A stretch of 64,000 nt of DNA. Origin: Tillandsia leiboldiana (lineage: Eukaryota; Streptophyta; Magnoliopsida; Poales; Bromeliaceae). Shown one piece after another: positions 11,486 to 20,496 of the stretch. Below the pieces are notes generated by a model, which ran no database searches, was not told the DNA's origin, and was given only the letters and a program-made list of their open reading frames with translations. The position numbers were made by a program, and so were the translations under genes. The DNA is taken from contig CM055066.1 of NCBI GenBank assembly GCA_029204045.2, positions 22,610,120 through 22,674,119 on the forward strand. Direction: 5' to 3'. Position 1 is the stretch's first letter. Each line of letters opens with the position of its first letter.

Positions 11486-11493
11486 GTGAGTGG
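11452..11493 (+). promoter_or_regulatory. PPT-proximal hairpin and polypurine tract, gypsy-B
   Basis: GAGTTTCG-AGGA-CGAAACTC forms a perfect 8-bp stem with an AGGA loop just before GAGGTGAGTGG and the 3' LTR. The same hairpin occurs in gypsy-D, and a sequence-changed but paired version occurs in the LARD. Confidence 0.75.
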
Positions 11494-11983
11494 TGTGATA
11501 ACCGCGGATTTATTTTTACCTTTCGGGGCTTTCCGTCGATTTTATTGAACCGTCTGGTTGACAATAGGGGTTCGAGGGTAATTTTTTTCCTTATTTTTCT
11601 GGGCAGACGGTCGGGGCTCGCGGGTATTTTTTGGTTAATAAAGCTCGCGAAACGGAGACGGCGGCGCGATCGTTTTGGATTCCGACCCCCGGTTCTCCCG
11701 AATAAATTCCGAAGCTGGTACCTGTAACCCAGGTGACTTACACAATTACCGGGGGCGGACCGAACTCTGGTCCGCAATCAATCGAGTTTAGTCGACCAGT
11801 TTGAGGTATGGGTTTCGACCACCCCTTCTGTTTTCCTTTCACCCGAGGGGGTTAAAATTATTTTTGGGGTCCAAAATCCACTACGCCCAAACGTCTAAGT
11901 AGTCGGCCTTGGGAATTAGGTTTCCTAAACCTCGCCTCCCCCTCCTGGCGTATATTATCCGAGCGTGGACGAGGAGCGGTCCC

Positions 11984-12017
<34 letters not shown>

Positions 12018-12857
12018 CTCGTCCTTTCCATCGGCCGGCGTGGAAGAGAAGAGATCGATCGCCTCCCCGCAAGATCCGACGAACGCGAAGAGGACGATCC
12101 CTCTCCTTCTCCCGGTACCGACCAAGACAAGGTGAGCCGTGTTTTCGTTTGCTTTTCTGTCTTTTTCTTCGCACGTGCGGGGGGTTTCTGATCTTCGTCG
12201 GAGAGGGAAGGAGAGGGGCGTGCCGCCGCACGGGGGCGCCGTGCGGGGTAACCGCATGCAAGGCCGCCGCGCGGCAGCCCGCGCATGCGGGGCCCGCGCG
12301 GTGCAGCCCGCGCATGCGGGGGCGCCGTGCGGGCACCGCGTGCGGGGCGCCGCGCGGGCAGACCGCGCATGCTGGGGGCACCGCGCGGCGCAGTCCGCGC
12401 ATGCGGGGGCGCGTGCGGGCACCCGCGTGCGGGGCGCCGCGCGGGGGCAACCCGCGCATGCGGGGGCACCGCGCGGTGCTCCCGCGCATGCGGGGGTGCC
12501 GTGCGGGGCCAGCGCATGCGGGGCACCGCGCGGTGCGCCCGCGCATGCGGGGGTGCCGTGCGGGGCACCCGCATGCGGGCGCCGCGCGGGCAGCCCGCGC
12601 ATCGCGGGGAAACAGCGCGGTGCAGGCCGCGCATGCGGGGGTGCCGGCGGGGCGCCCGCATGCTGGTGGCCCGCGGGCAGCCCGCACATGCGAGGCGCCG
12701 CGCGGACAGCAACGAGGCGCGTGGGGTCGGTCTGCTGCCGTCGGGGGCCGGCCTGTTGGGGCTTTCCTTACTTCGCGTTTAAAGGTTCTTGACCTCCACC
12801 CCGCCCGTGGCATCCCGTCCTTGCAGCTTCGGGAGCGCGCCGGGACGCGGGGAGCCT
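11494..12857 (+). repeat. Gypsy-B 3' LTR, left half only
   Basis: Starts TGTGATAACCGCGG. It is colinear with the 5' LTR up to ~5106 and then enters the N run. Differences from the 5' LTR are mostly single missing bases in homopolymers (for example CGGTTTTGG against CGTTTTGG, CCCAAAACG against CCCAAACG). The GC array occupies 12238-12720. Confidence 0.9.
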
Positions 12858-12957
12858 NNNNNNNNNNNNNNNNNNNNNNNNNNNNNNNNNNNNNNNNNNN
12901 NNNNNNNNNNNNNNNNNNNNNNNNNNNNNNNNNNNNNNNNNNNNNNNNNNNNNNNNN
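12858..12957. other. Scaffold gap of 100 N
   Basis: A round-number placeholder. The rest of the gypsy-B 3' LTR (about 1.4 kb) and about 3.2 kb of copia-1 pol (equivalent to 20685-23850) should lie here unless they were deleted. Confidence 0.98.
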
Positions 12958-14710
12958 CATATCTTCTTTGTGCCCTGAAAGCAACCACAACGAAACTACC
13001 TTAGATCGTGAGAACCCCACAAGAGGATGAAGTAGGTTTGTTGTCGTGTTTGTCTGAATTCGGTGTCGGAGGAGGAGATACCGACTGAGGCACAAAGAAT
13101 GTCCCACTCGAACTTGGACTGTTTCCAGTTGAGTGTATCCGAGGCCGAACCGATTTGATTGACCAAGACCAAGAAGTCTATCCAACTTACTCCTTCCTGA
13201 AGAGAATCGCTGTAAGTCATCCTTGAGTTGGAAAATGGTCTTTGTCATTTCCAGGTTATCTGCGGAGCCTCGTTGTAGAGCTTGAGAAGTGATTCGCTTT
13301 ATCACCAGATTTGTATGTTCCTTCTCAAGTTGCTCATTGGACTCTTGAAGGGAAACATTTGCTTTATCAGGTTTTCGCTTTCCACTTCAAGAGCGTTTGA
13401 GAGAGAAGTTGCTCTTTTTGCTTCTTCTTCGAGATCATGCAATCTCCCTCTCAAACTCTTGTTTTGCTTAGCCACTTTCTTTGAATCCCTCAAAGTCTGT
13501 GGTAGGCTAGAGCAAAATCTTCACCTTCCGAATCATCCGATTCATTGTCCGTTGCATTCTTTTCAACAGTGGAGTTGGACAATGACTCGGATGTACTTGC
13601 CATAAAGCACATGAAGGGTGAAGATATGGACGCGTGGAATGCCGTGGAGCTCTTTTCTTCATCACTGAAGACGACTCATTTGACGTTGAGTTGTCATCCC
13701 AAGTGACGACTTGCATCGCCTTCTTCTTTGCCGGATACTTGTTGGGACACTCCGTTGCAATGTGGCCGTAGCCTCGCCATTTGAAGCATTGTAGTTGTCC
13801 CTCTGAACTTTTCTTATCCTTTGAGAAGTTCTCTTGCTTTCTTGACTTGTAACTTGAAGTACCCTTGCCTTTGTTCGACTTTCCGAAGGATGGAGATTTA
13901 CTTGAATTACCCCTTCGAAAGTTGCGGCGAAACTTCCTTGTCAAGAGAGCGAGCTGCTTCTCAAATTCCTCCATAGAAGGGTTCTCGTCATCGTCTGAGG
14001 AGGATGTATCCGCGTCTTCTTCCTTAGTTGTTTTCAACGCATAACCTGAAGACTTAGAAGTGGATGCCTTTCCAGAAGAATTGTTAGTAGTAAATGTCAT
14101 TTCATATGTTTGTAATGAACCAACTAATCTTCTACACGTATTTCGTCCGGGTGTTTAATAGTTTCAATGGCTGTAACCTTTGGGCGAAATCGTTCAGGAA
14201 GAGTTCTTAAGATCTTTCTTACAATCTTAAATTCTGGAATCTTCTCTCCCAGTTAGCACATGAGTTTACGATGTCTTGCAATCGTGTTAGTAGTCCGTGA
14301 AAGATTCATTTTCTGCCATCAAGATAGAGTCAAACTTGCTCGTAAGCATTTGCAGTTTCTGAATCTTCACGAGGTTAGTTCCCTCATGTGTAACCTGAAG
14401 AACATCCCAGATTTCTTTCGCAGTCTCACATGCCGAGACGCGAGAGAACTCAGTTGAGATAAGGCATTAAAAATAGCATTAATTCCCTTGCCATTGTAAG
14501 AAGATGAATCTAACTCTTCCTTGGTCCATTTCGACCTAGGTTTTAAGGTGCGAACATCACCAAAATTCAGTTGGATTAGACCATCCTAATTCAATTGATT
14601 GCCACACCGTTCGTCGATGGAAATTAAAAAGGCTTTCATCCGTCTTTCCAGTACGCATAATTTGTTCCATCGAAGAACGGGGGTCGGTTGATGTTTCCAC
14701 CTTCAACCAT
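12958..14710 (-). pseudogene. gag: Copia-1 gag and start of protease region
   Basis: SIRE/Maximus-like Ty1/copia gag. The start is at 14710, ~20 bases after the PBS; its N-terminus reads PPFFDGTNYAYW. It continues with a TLPERF region, a LKTTKEEDADTSS acidic linker, an EKQLALLTRKFRRNFRRG basic region and a knuckle-like CFKWRGYGHIATEC in which the second cysteine is tryptophan (copia-2 has CFKCRGYGHISTEC). The coiled-coil C-terminal part and the LGLGQSNRFGLGY segment follow toward the gap. Several one-base deletions relative to copia-2 (near 14250, 14285 and 14615) split the frame. Confidence 0.85.
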
Positions 14711-14730
14711 TGTTTACAACCCTATTCCCG

Positions 14731-14743
14731 CTCTGATACCACT
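14731..14743 (-). other. Primer-binding site, copia-1
   Basis: Read on the minus strand, TGGTATCAGAGCGG lies 2 bases after the LTR tip CCCAACA. It is the initiator-tRNA-Met type. Confidence 0.92.
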
Positions 14744-15499
14744 TGTTGGGTTATATGTAATAAGGATCTAAATAGGGGAAAAAAACACCTAGAGGGGGGT
14801 GAATAGGTGTAAACGTATAAACACTCAAAAAATCGTTGCGATAAAAACCCAATGCGGAAATAAAAATAACTCGCAAGATTTTTACGTGGAAAACTCCATC
14901 ACCGGAGTAAAAAACCACGGGACCGATAACACGGCAGAAATCCACTAGAATTAAAACACGTACAAGGTGATTTACCGTACACACTTACGACTCAACCTTT
15001 CCATACGCTCCTAGAGGATCTTCTCCGCTCGCTCCGCGACGCTTCTCGAATCCACGATCTGCGCCCAACGCCGAATCCACGGCGTCCAACGTCGAATCCA
15101 CGACGTCCGACCGAATCCACGGTCTTCACCCAATAGCACCCTTCGAATCCACGAACGTGCCTCGCTCCGAATCCACGAGAGCGGTGAACCTTGAATCCAC
15201 AAGGACACGCGAATCCACGCGCCGATTTTGGGGTAAATCGTTGTTTTGGTGGTGATGATCCGCCGAATACTTAGATCAAAGATAGATCGGAATACCATCT
15301 AAGTATTCATTAGTTGATTCAACTCAAGATGTGAGTATGAAAACCTAGAATCAAACTAATCAATATAGATGAAGAAACATAGAGTATTCTCTAATGATTT
15401 CCTTTCTTCTCTATATGTGGATCTAGAGCGTATAAAATAGATATGAATATGACGGCTATTTCCTTCTTTTGGATTAACCCTAGAAAAGAGCCATAGGGT

Positions 15500-15510
15500 C
15501 TATTTATAGG
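15500..15510 (-). promoter_or_regulatory. TATA box of copia-1 LTR
   Basis: On the minus strand this reads CCTATAAATAG. The identical motif and context occur in the second copia LTR at 53280-53290. Confidence 0.75.
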
Positions 15511-15574
15511 TTAGAAACCCTAGGAAGGAGATAAGAATCAAAAACTACCATTTCTGGAAATTTTACGGACGGCG

Positions 15575-15855
15575 ATCCGGATCGGATTAGCTGTGATCCG
15601 GATCGTCGTAACGAGTCAGGCAATTCCAGAAAAACGAAGGTTCGGGATCCGGATCGAAGTGCTTGATCCGGATCGTTCATACAGTTCACCAAACATCAAC
15701 GTTCGGGATCCGGATTGCGAAGCCTGATCCGGATCGTTCAAGGAAAATGGTAAACTCAGTGTTCGGGATCCGGATCAAGAGAGGCTACGATCCGGATTGA
15801 ACTGGTGTATGAACGAACCACCTTCGGGATCCGGATTGAACAACCTGATCCGGAT
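15575..15855 (-). promoter_or_regulatory. U3 array of ten ATCCGGAT palindromes
   Basis: Ten exact copies of ATCCGGAT lie in five pairs; the first member of most pairs is preceded by TTCGGG. They begin ~65 bp upstream of the TATA box (minus orientation) and span ~280 bp. The spacing and position resemble an enhancer or binding-site array. The factor is unknown to me. Confidence 0.75.
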
Positions 15856-16404
15856 CCTGAACTGTCCCAAGTCCAGTTTTTGATTTTTATGCAATGAAAG
15901 ATTCTTCCAAGTGTTTCTACACTACAAGAAGTATTCGGATCACCAAAAATATTTAGTTAAACATACCTGATCCTTTGAATTCTTTTTTCTTGAGATTGAA
16001 TTAAATGATCCAACTTTCTTCACCTTCAATCTTCAAGACTTGAACTTTCACGAAACTACGCCAACTCAAATTCCGTAACAGCGCTGGTGCGCGGTCCACG
16101 GCATGGCGTTGCACCGGGTTGCACCGAAAAACCCCCCTTGCCATGTGGCGCTTCCCCATGGTTGGCCGGCTTCTAGAAACACGTGGGAAGGTGACACGTG
16201 GCGCTCCCCTATTGGGCTGACAGGATCGGAAAACCCGGAGCGCGGAGCAACCACGTGCACAACGTGGACACGTGGCAGTTTTGATTGGGCTTGCACAGGC
16301 TGTTCCCTGTTATGTGGACACTTGGCGCACCCTGGTTGGCCAATTTCGGCATTTCCTGTTCGTTCGTCCGATCCGGTGTGGAGCCCAAGATTCCCTTGGC
16401 CCAT

Positions 16405-16413
16405 TATAAATAG
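16405..16413 (+). promoter_or_regulatory. TATA box of X LTR
   Basis: TATAAATAG in the context GGCCCATTATAAATAGC, ~275 bp before a donor-like AG|GTAAGG (GT at 16685). Confidence 0.65.
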
Positions 16414-17159
16414 CATCCCCATCCCTCTCATTCCCCACCTCGAAATCCGAGCTTTAGAGAGAGAAACTCAGTTTGAGTCCTCTACAAAGTTCTTCCTCTC
16501 TCTCCTCTCTCTCTCTTCAAAATTCCAGAATTTTGGAGTTACAGTTAGTGAGCTATCTGCGACGCGGCGCACTGCGACGGTTCTCTTTTTCGGCCCATTT
16601 CCCGTCGCAGTTCCGTCAGAAATTCCCTGAGTGCTAACCAGGAGGAATTTTTGGACGATTTTCATGACAGCGCGTTCCTAAGAGGTAAGGCTTCGATTTC
16701 CGTGTTGATCACTTTGCTCCATTTTTTACTTTGGCACATTTCCCGAGGTCTCTTTGACCCCCTTTTTTGCTGTGAAAATTTCTGGACAGCGTCAACTTCT
16801 CCGATTTTTGTCTTGGCGTAGGAGCATCAGATCGAGACGTTTAAAGAGTCGATTTTGATCTACTCTTCGCGAGGAACGCAAACCGTAATTTTTCTGGATT
16901 TTTCTGAGCATTGTACAGAGGTGAAAAACTCCTCTCTTTTTGTGCCATTTGAAAAAACAACAAAAGATGTATTTTATGAATACTATAGTTACCCTGTGCA
17001 ATGTGTGTTGCTGTAGGGCATCGTTTTCGGCAGACAGCAGTTTTAGGGGACTGTGGACAGCCAGGGACTATCTGGGTGTGATCTGAGCTGTTCAAGGTGG
17101 GCGGTTGTTGCTTACCTCATTTTTGACAAGCTCACTGGGATTACTGGACTCCCCTAAAA

Positions 17160-17290
17160 TTAATATGACAATTGACAAGAACCATTGGGACAAACTAACA
17201 GGACAAACTAATAGGACAAACTAACAGGACAATTGATGAGAACTATTGGGACGAATTATATGACAATTGACGAGAACCGCTGGGACGAAC
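17160..17290 (+). repeat. Short irregular GGACAAACTAA repeats
   Basis: Repeated (T/G)GGACAAACTAACA and GGACAATTGA(C/T)GAGAAC units within the X LTR. No coding content. Confidence 0.7.
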
Positions 17291-17868
17291 TCTCCTAAAA
17301 TTTAACCCCACAGATTATATGATGACTTATATTGGGACACTGTAATTGGGACAAAGGCTATAATCTCGCATGCAAATAACTTTTATTCAGTAAATCAATC
17401 TTCTTTGAAAATAATATTTGACACTATTTTACAGCTTTTAAAGATAAGACAGTTGCATGCATGACTGAACATCTAGTGAGGCCACTATCATATTGGGATC
17501 TGAACATGTTTCATGTTGTCCTTTGCATCCAGATATTTGTTGCTCAGGTATGAGCAGGGGTTGGGATAGTATAGTCAAGTTTGTACTAGATTGTGGACTT
17601 GTGGGTCTTGCGGTGACCGCGGACAGTAGGCGGTCGACCAGATGTTTATCCTTGCATCAGATTGGGGTTGAGACTGGTTTATTGCATCAGCTGGGGATCG
17701 GGTTTTCCTAGTGGGTGGTTTTCCCACTCTGATCATAGTCATGATCCAGTCCTGCTGTTTTATGGCACTTCTGATACTTATTACTGAGATATTTTACTCG
17801 TGTGGGTCGCTCCCCTCGAGTGCCACTCGGAGTGTGTTGCAGACATGCTTAGAGTCTTTGAGACTCCT

Positions 17869-17965
17869 ATCCCCTATCGGTGTTATGCGTTGACTAGCAT
17901 ACCCGATTTGGCAACTATCCCCTATCGGTGTTATGCATTGGCAGCATACCCGATTTGGCAAGGCA
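17869..17965 (+). repeat. ~50 bp direct duplication
   Basis: 'tatcccctatcggtgttatg' followed by 'gcatacccgatttggca' occurs twice back to back within the X LTR. Confidence 0.8.
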
Positions 17966-18185
17966 CAGCAGGCAGTACCAGTTTTACTTGTGACACAAGA
18001 CTGAGTTATTTCAGGCAGGCATGTTTGGTATTGTTGCATACAGTCATTTCATGCTACATGGCATTTAGAGGCATAGTGGTGATAGTTTCTTTTTTTCAGC
18101 AGCCTTTATAGCTTACCACTATTCTTTCTTGTTGCCTCGAGTAGTCCTAGTGGGTGCGTCAGAGTTGAGGTTTTACCCACTAGGG

Positions 18186-18254
18186 GAGGCTACTGGTTTA
18201 TCTGGTAGTCTCACCCCCATTGTTGTTTCTCTATTTCTTCTTCTTATTTTGCAG
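18186..18254 (+). promoter_or_regulatory. Hairpin and acceptor-like GCAG (X LTR)
   Basis: GAGGCTAC (18186-18193) pairs with GTAGTCTC (18205-18212) with one G:U pair. A T-rich run ending in TTTTGCAG (18247-18254) follows. It aligns in position with the hairpin at 235-260 although the stem bases differ. Confidence 0.55.
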
Positions 18255-18622
18255 AGTCGTCTGCGGGAGCTGCTAGGCCATCGGCAGCTGATAAAGGTAA
18301 GGGGATCGCTGAGTAGATAGATCTCCTGTGAGACTGAGAGTGGATATTAGACAGATGTTGTACTCTTTACTCAGACTGTGGTATTTTGGGTCTGGCGCTG
18401 GCCAGCTGACTGTATTATTTGGTGAGCTGGGAGATTATTGTACTTATTACAGCTTTATTTGTAGTTCCAGTCTAAGATACTATGTGGTTCTTCTACTTCA
18501 GCTCTGTATTATGCTCTTTTATTGTTCATATTATATCGGAGCAGGTTACCAGTGCTTCGTGTACGCGGGAATCCCGTGTGCACGGCGGATCTGTTGGCGA
18601 GCCCGGGTTCCGGGGCGTGACA

Positions 18623-19289
18623 ATGATCCAGCTTGTTCAAAATTCCTTTCAGCATTCGTGATATTTTGGAACATTTCTTTCTCATTTGTTGTTGTTCAGC
18701 GGCAATTTGCTAGAGATCTGTCGCCAATCTCTCTGGTCAGCAGATAGTCTTCTTTGTTCCTGATGAACGGAGGCCAATATGGTAGCTTCTGGAGTGTTTC
18801 TCCTTGAAGTCGATGGACGAGGTGGAGAAGCAGATGATGCATGCTGGCCTTCATCCCATGGGGATTCTCTAGGCACTGAGTGTGCTCCAGAGCGGGATTC
18901 AGTGATTTGAATTCCACTTCCCTTGGCATTTTCCCGTCTACTATAATGTTTGGACGTTGACATAGACTTCTTGAGCTTTTTGTTCTTGAAATACAATCTG
19001 CCGTCCTTATCAACATTTTTCTGTGCTTGTCTTCCAATTTCTTCCCAATCTTCTTCATCAGCAATATCCGGAGCCTTTGTTTTTGAAGTTTCACCAGGGC
19101 CTTTCCCCTTTGATGCAGTAGGAGCAGTTGCTTCTACCACAAGCTCATCCCCAGTCTATGGACTCGGTTTCTTACTCTGTCTCCGAGTCCATCCTTTGCT
19201 TTCTTGGCCTTCTTTGTTCTCTTAGGCTTGTTTGTGGTTCGAGCGTGGACCATTGCAACCAAAAGGAAGATTAACCATGCAAACGCCAT
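18623..19289 (-). pseudogene. Unidentified ORF downstream of copia-2 pol (env-like position)
   Basis: A minus-strand reading starts at 19289 with a hydrophobic N-terminus (MAFAWLIFLLVAMVHA), followed by a Lys/Arg-rich run (KPKRTKKAKKAKDG). It reaches a stop near 19134. An overlapping frame (19140-18682) continues with acidic and Ser/Pro-rich sequence, including DEEDWEEIGRQAQKN and KHYSRRENAKG. A single frameshift separates the two. It has the same orientation as copia-2 and lies about 1.2 kb beyond the pol stop, where SIRE-type elements can carry an extra env-like ORF. No family was recognised and the homology is not established. It is cut by the X LTR at 18622. Confidence 0.45.
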
Positions 19290-20009
19290 TGTTGCTATTC
19301 AAAACCAAGAATCTGTGAGCAAACAACTCAAGAACACGACAAAAATTGTTTATTTTTCAAAAATTTGAAAAATTGTACCTAAACAACCATTATCATGTAG
19401 AGAGACTAAGAATCAAATTAGTTTTCAAAAAGAATTTCAAAAATAGATCAACTCTATGATTTTCAAAAATTCCGAAAAATATGCCCTAAAACCGAATTTT
19501 TAGAAATCGAAGGCCAAAAAATCCGTTTATCCTGAGAAAACCTAGCATATAATCAAAACTAATGTTCCCAGAGTTCTTATTTCAAAAGAAGTTTGATCAA
19601 AAACCATCCACAAACGACAAAGATATGAAAGTTTCTTGACGTTTTGAGCAAAAATATGTAAAACCGTGAAAAACCAAGATTTTGATCAATAGAAATTACT
19701 TTGAATTGTAGAGAATGAGTTTGGAGGGCTCCAAGATCTTTGCTTTCAATAGAGAGAAACTCAGGAGATTTAGAAATGAAAACTTGTGATGAAATAAAAT
19801 CAAAAACCACTGCGTTTCATATAACCCTAGCCGCGGTCCGTACTGAAGAATGCAGTCCGGATCGACTACCCCGCAGGATTTTCCTGCGTTCGGGGTCCGG
19901 ATCGACTTGTCCAGTCCGGACCGGCTCCAAACTTTTTCTTTAGAGAAATTCAGAAAAATTCCAGAGAATCTAGAAAAGTATGTAAGCACTTTATCAACTC
20001 GAACAACCA
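19290..20009 (-). other. AT-rich noncoding stretch with U3-like segment
   Basis: Mostly AT-rich. On the minus strand a TATA-like GGTTATATGAAA (about 19816-19826) is preceded by four TCCGGA-type motifs (GTCCGTAC 19836, GTCCGGAT 19855, GTCCGGAT 19895, GTCCGGAC 19914), like a decayed version of the copia U3 array. It may be a remnant LTR promoter feeding the ORF at 19289. Confidence 0.5.
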
Positions 20010-20496
20010 TGCTTGGTATACATGTGGTAGCTGCACACAGTACTCGGACGACCGAGGTGGTAGCTCTTTCCTCCATTGGTGGTAGTTTTCACACTCCTCA
20101 ATGGGATGTAACTCTTTCCACATCTTTTGAGCATAACACTTTTTCTTTGACTCCCCCTCAATTGGCTATCAATTATTTAAAATATAAAGTATTCAACCAA
20201 AAATTGATCTCGATTTCATACTCGACAAAATAGTCAAATAAGATAAAAACTATACCAAGAGATCATTGAGAGAGAAATTAACTTTGATCAAAACAAAGAT
20301 GATTTAATTGACATAAATGATCATTACATCAAATGAATTATTATGATATCCAATGCATAATAAATTTCTAAATAGACGAAAAGATGCTATTAAAGTCAAT
20401 AATACACATGCTCAATTAATGTTCTATGTCTAACCATAGATAATGAACAAAAACACAAAAACAAAACCTAACCTAAGCAAAAGTTTCAAAAAGAGG
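20010..20496 (-). other. Copia-2 3' untranslated region
   Basis: AT-rich, no ORF, colinear with 3045-3529 of copia-1. It includes the shared 'gtatacatgtggtagctgca' segment and ends the recognisable homology between the two copies. Confidence 0.75.

Larger units (their letters stand above)
3714..12857 (+). mobile_element. Gypsy-B, Ty3/gypsy chromovirus, interrupted by scaffold gap
   Basis: 5' LTR 3714-6478, PBS 6487-6498, gag-pol 6692-11485, PPT ~11483-11493, and 3' LTR from 11494 into the N gap. The coding order is gag, protease, RT, RNase H, integrase, chromodomain, as in gypsy-D, to which it is clearly related in its proteins. It is inserted in copia-1. The right LTR end and right target duplication lie in the gap. 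Many one-base indels break the reading frame. They rise toward the gap and also affect the 3' LTR against the 5' LTR, so some may be consensus errors. Confidence 0.9.
14744..16080 (-). repeat. Copia-1 5' LTR
   Basis: 1,337 bp, bounded by TG/CA (minus strand starts TGTTACGG at 16080 and ends CCCAACA at 14744). It contains a TATA box at 15500-15510 and, upstream of it, an array of palindromes. U5 to the left carries repeated 'cgaatccacg' motifs (15050-15220). It matches the truncated LTR at 52621-53801. GCGCT (16081-16085) would be its right target duplication, but the left copy is not visible. Confidence 0.92.
16081..18622 (+). mobile_element. Family-X LTR fragment, 5' part missing
   Basis: Ends CCGGGGCGTGACA at 18622. 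It shares with 55400-57881 the GC-rich 'cacgtggcg' segments, a TATA box, the donor-like AG|GT before 'cttcgatttccgtgttg', the 'cccctcgagtgcc' segment and the twin hairpin. The left end is cut by the copia-1 LTR, so copia-1 probably inserted into this LTR. ATGAT (18623-18627) is its candidate right target duplication. Noncoding. Confidence 0.78.

Noticed and set aside
14744..16080. This LTR as the 3' LTR of copia-2, making a copia tandem
   Set aside because: No PPT lies next to 16080. The right flank is X LTR sequence, so it is better read as the 5' LTR of copia-1 inserted into an X LTR.
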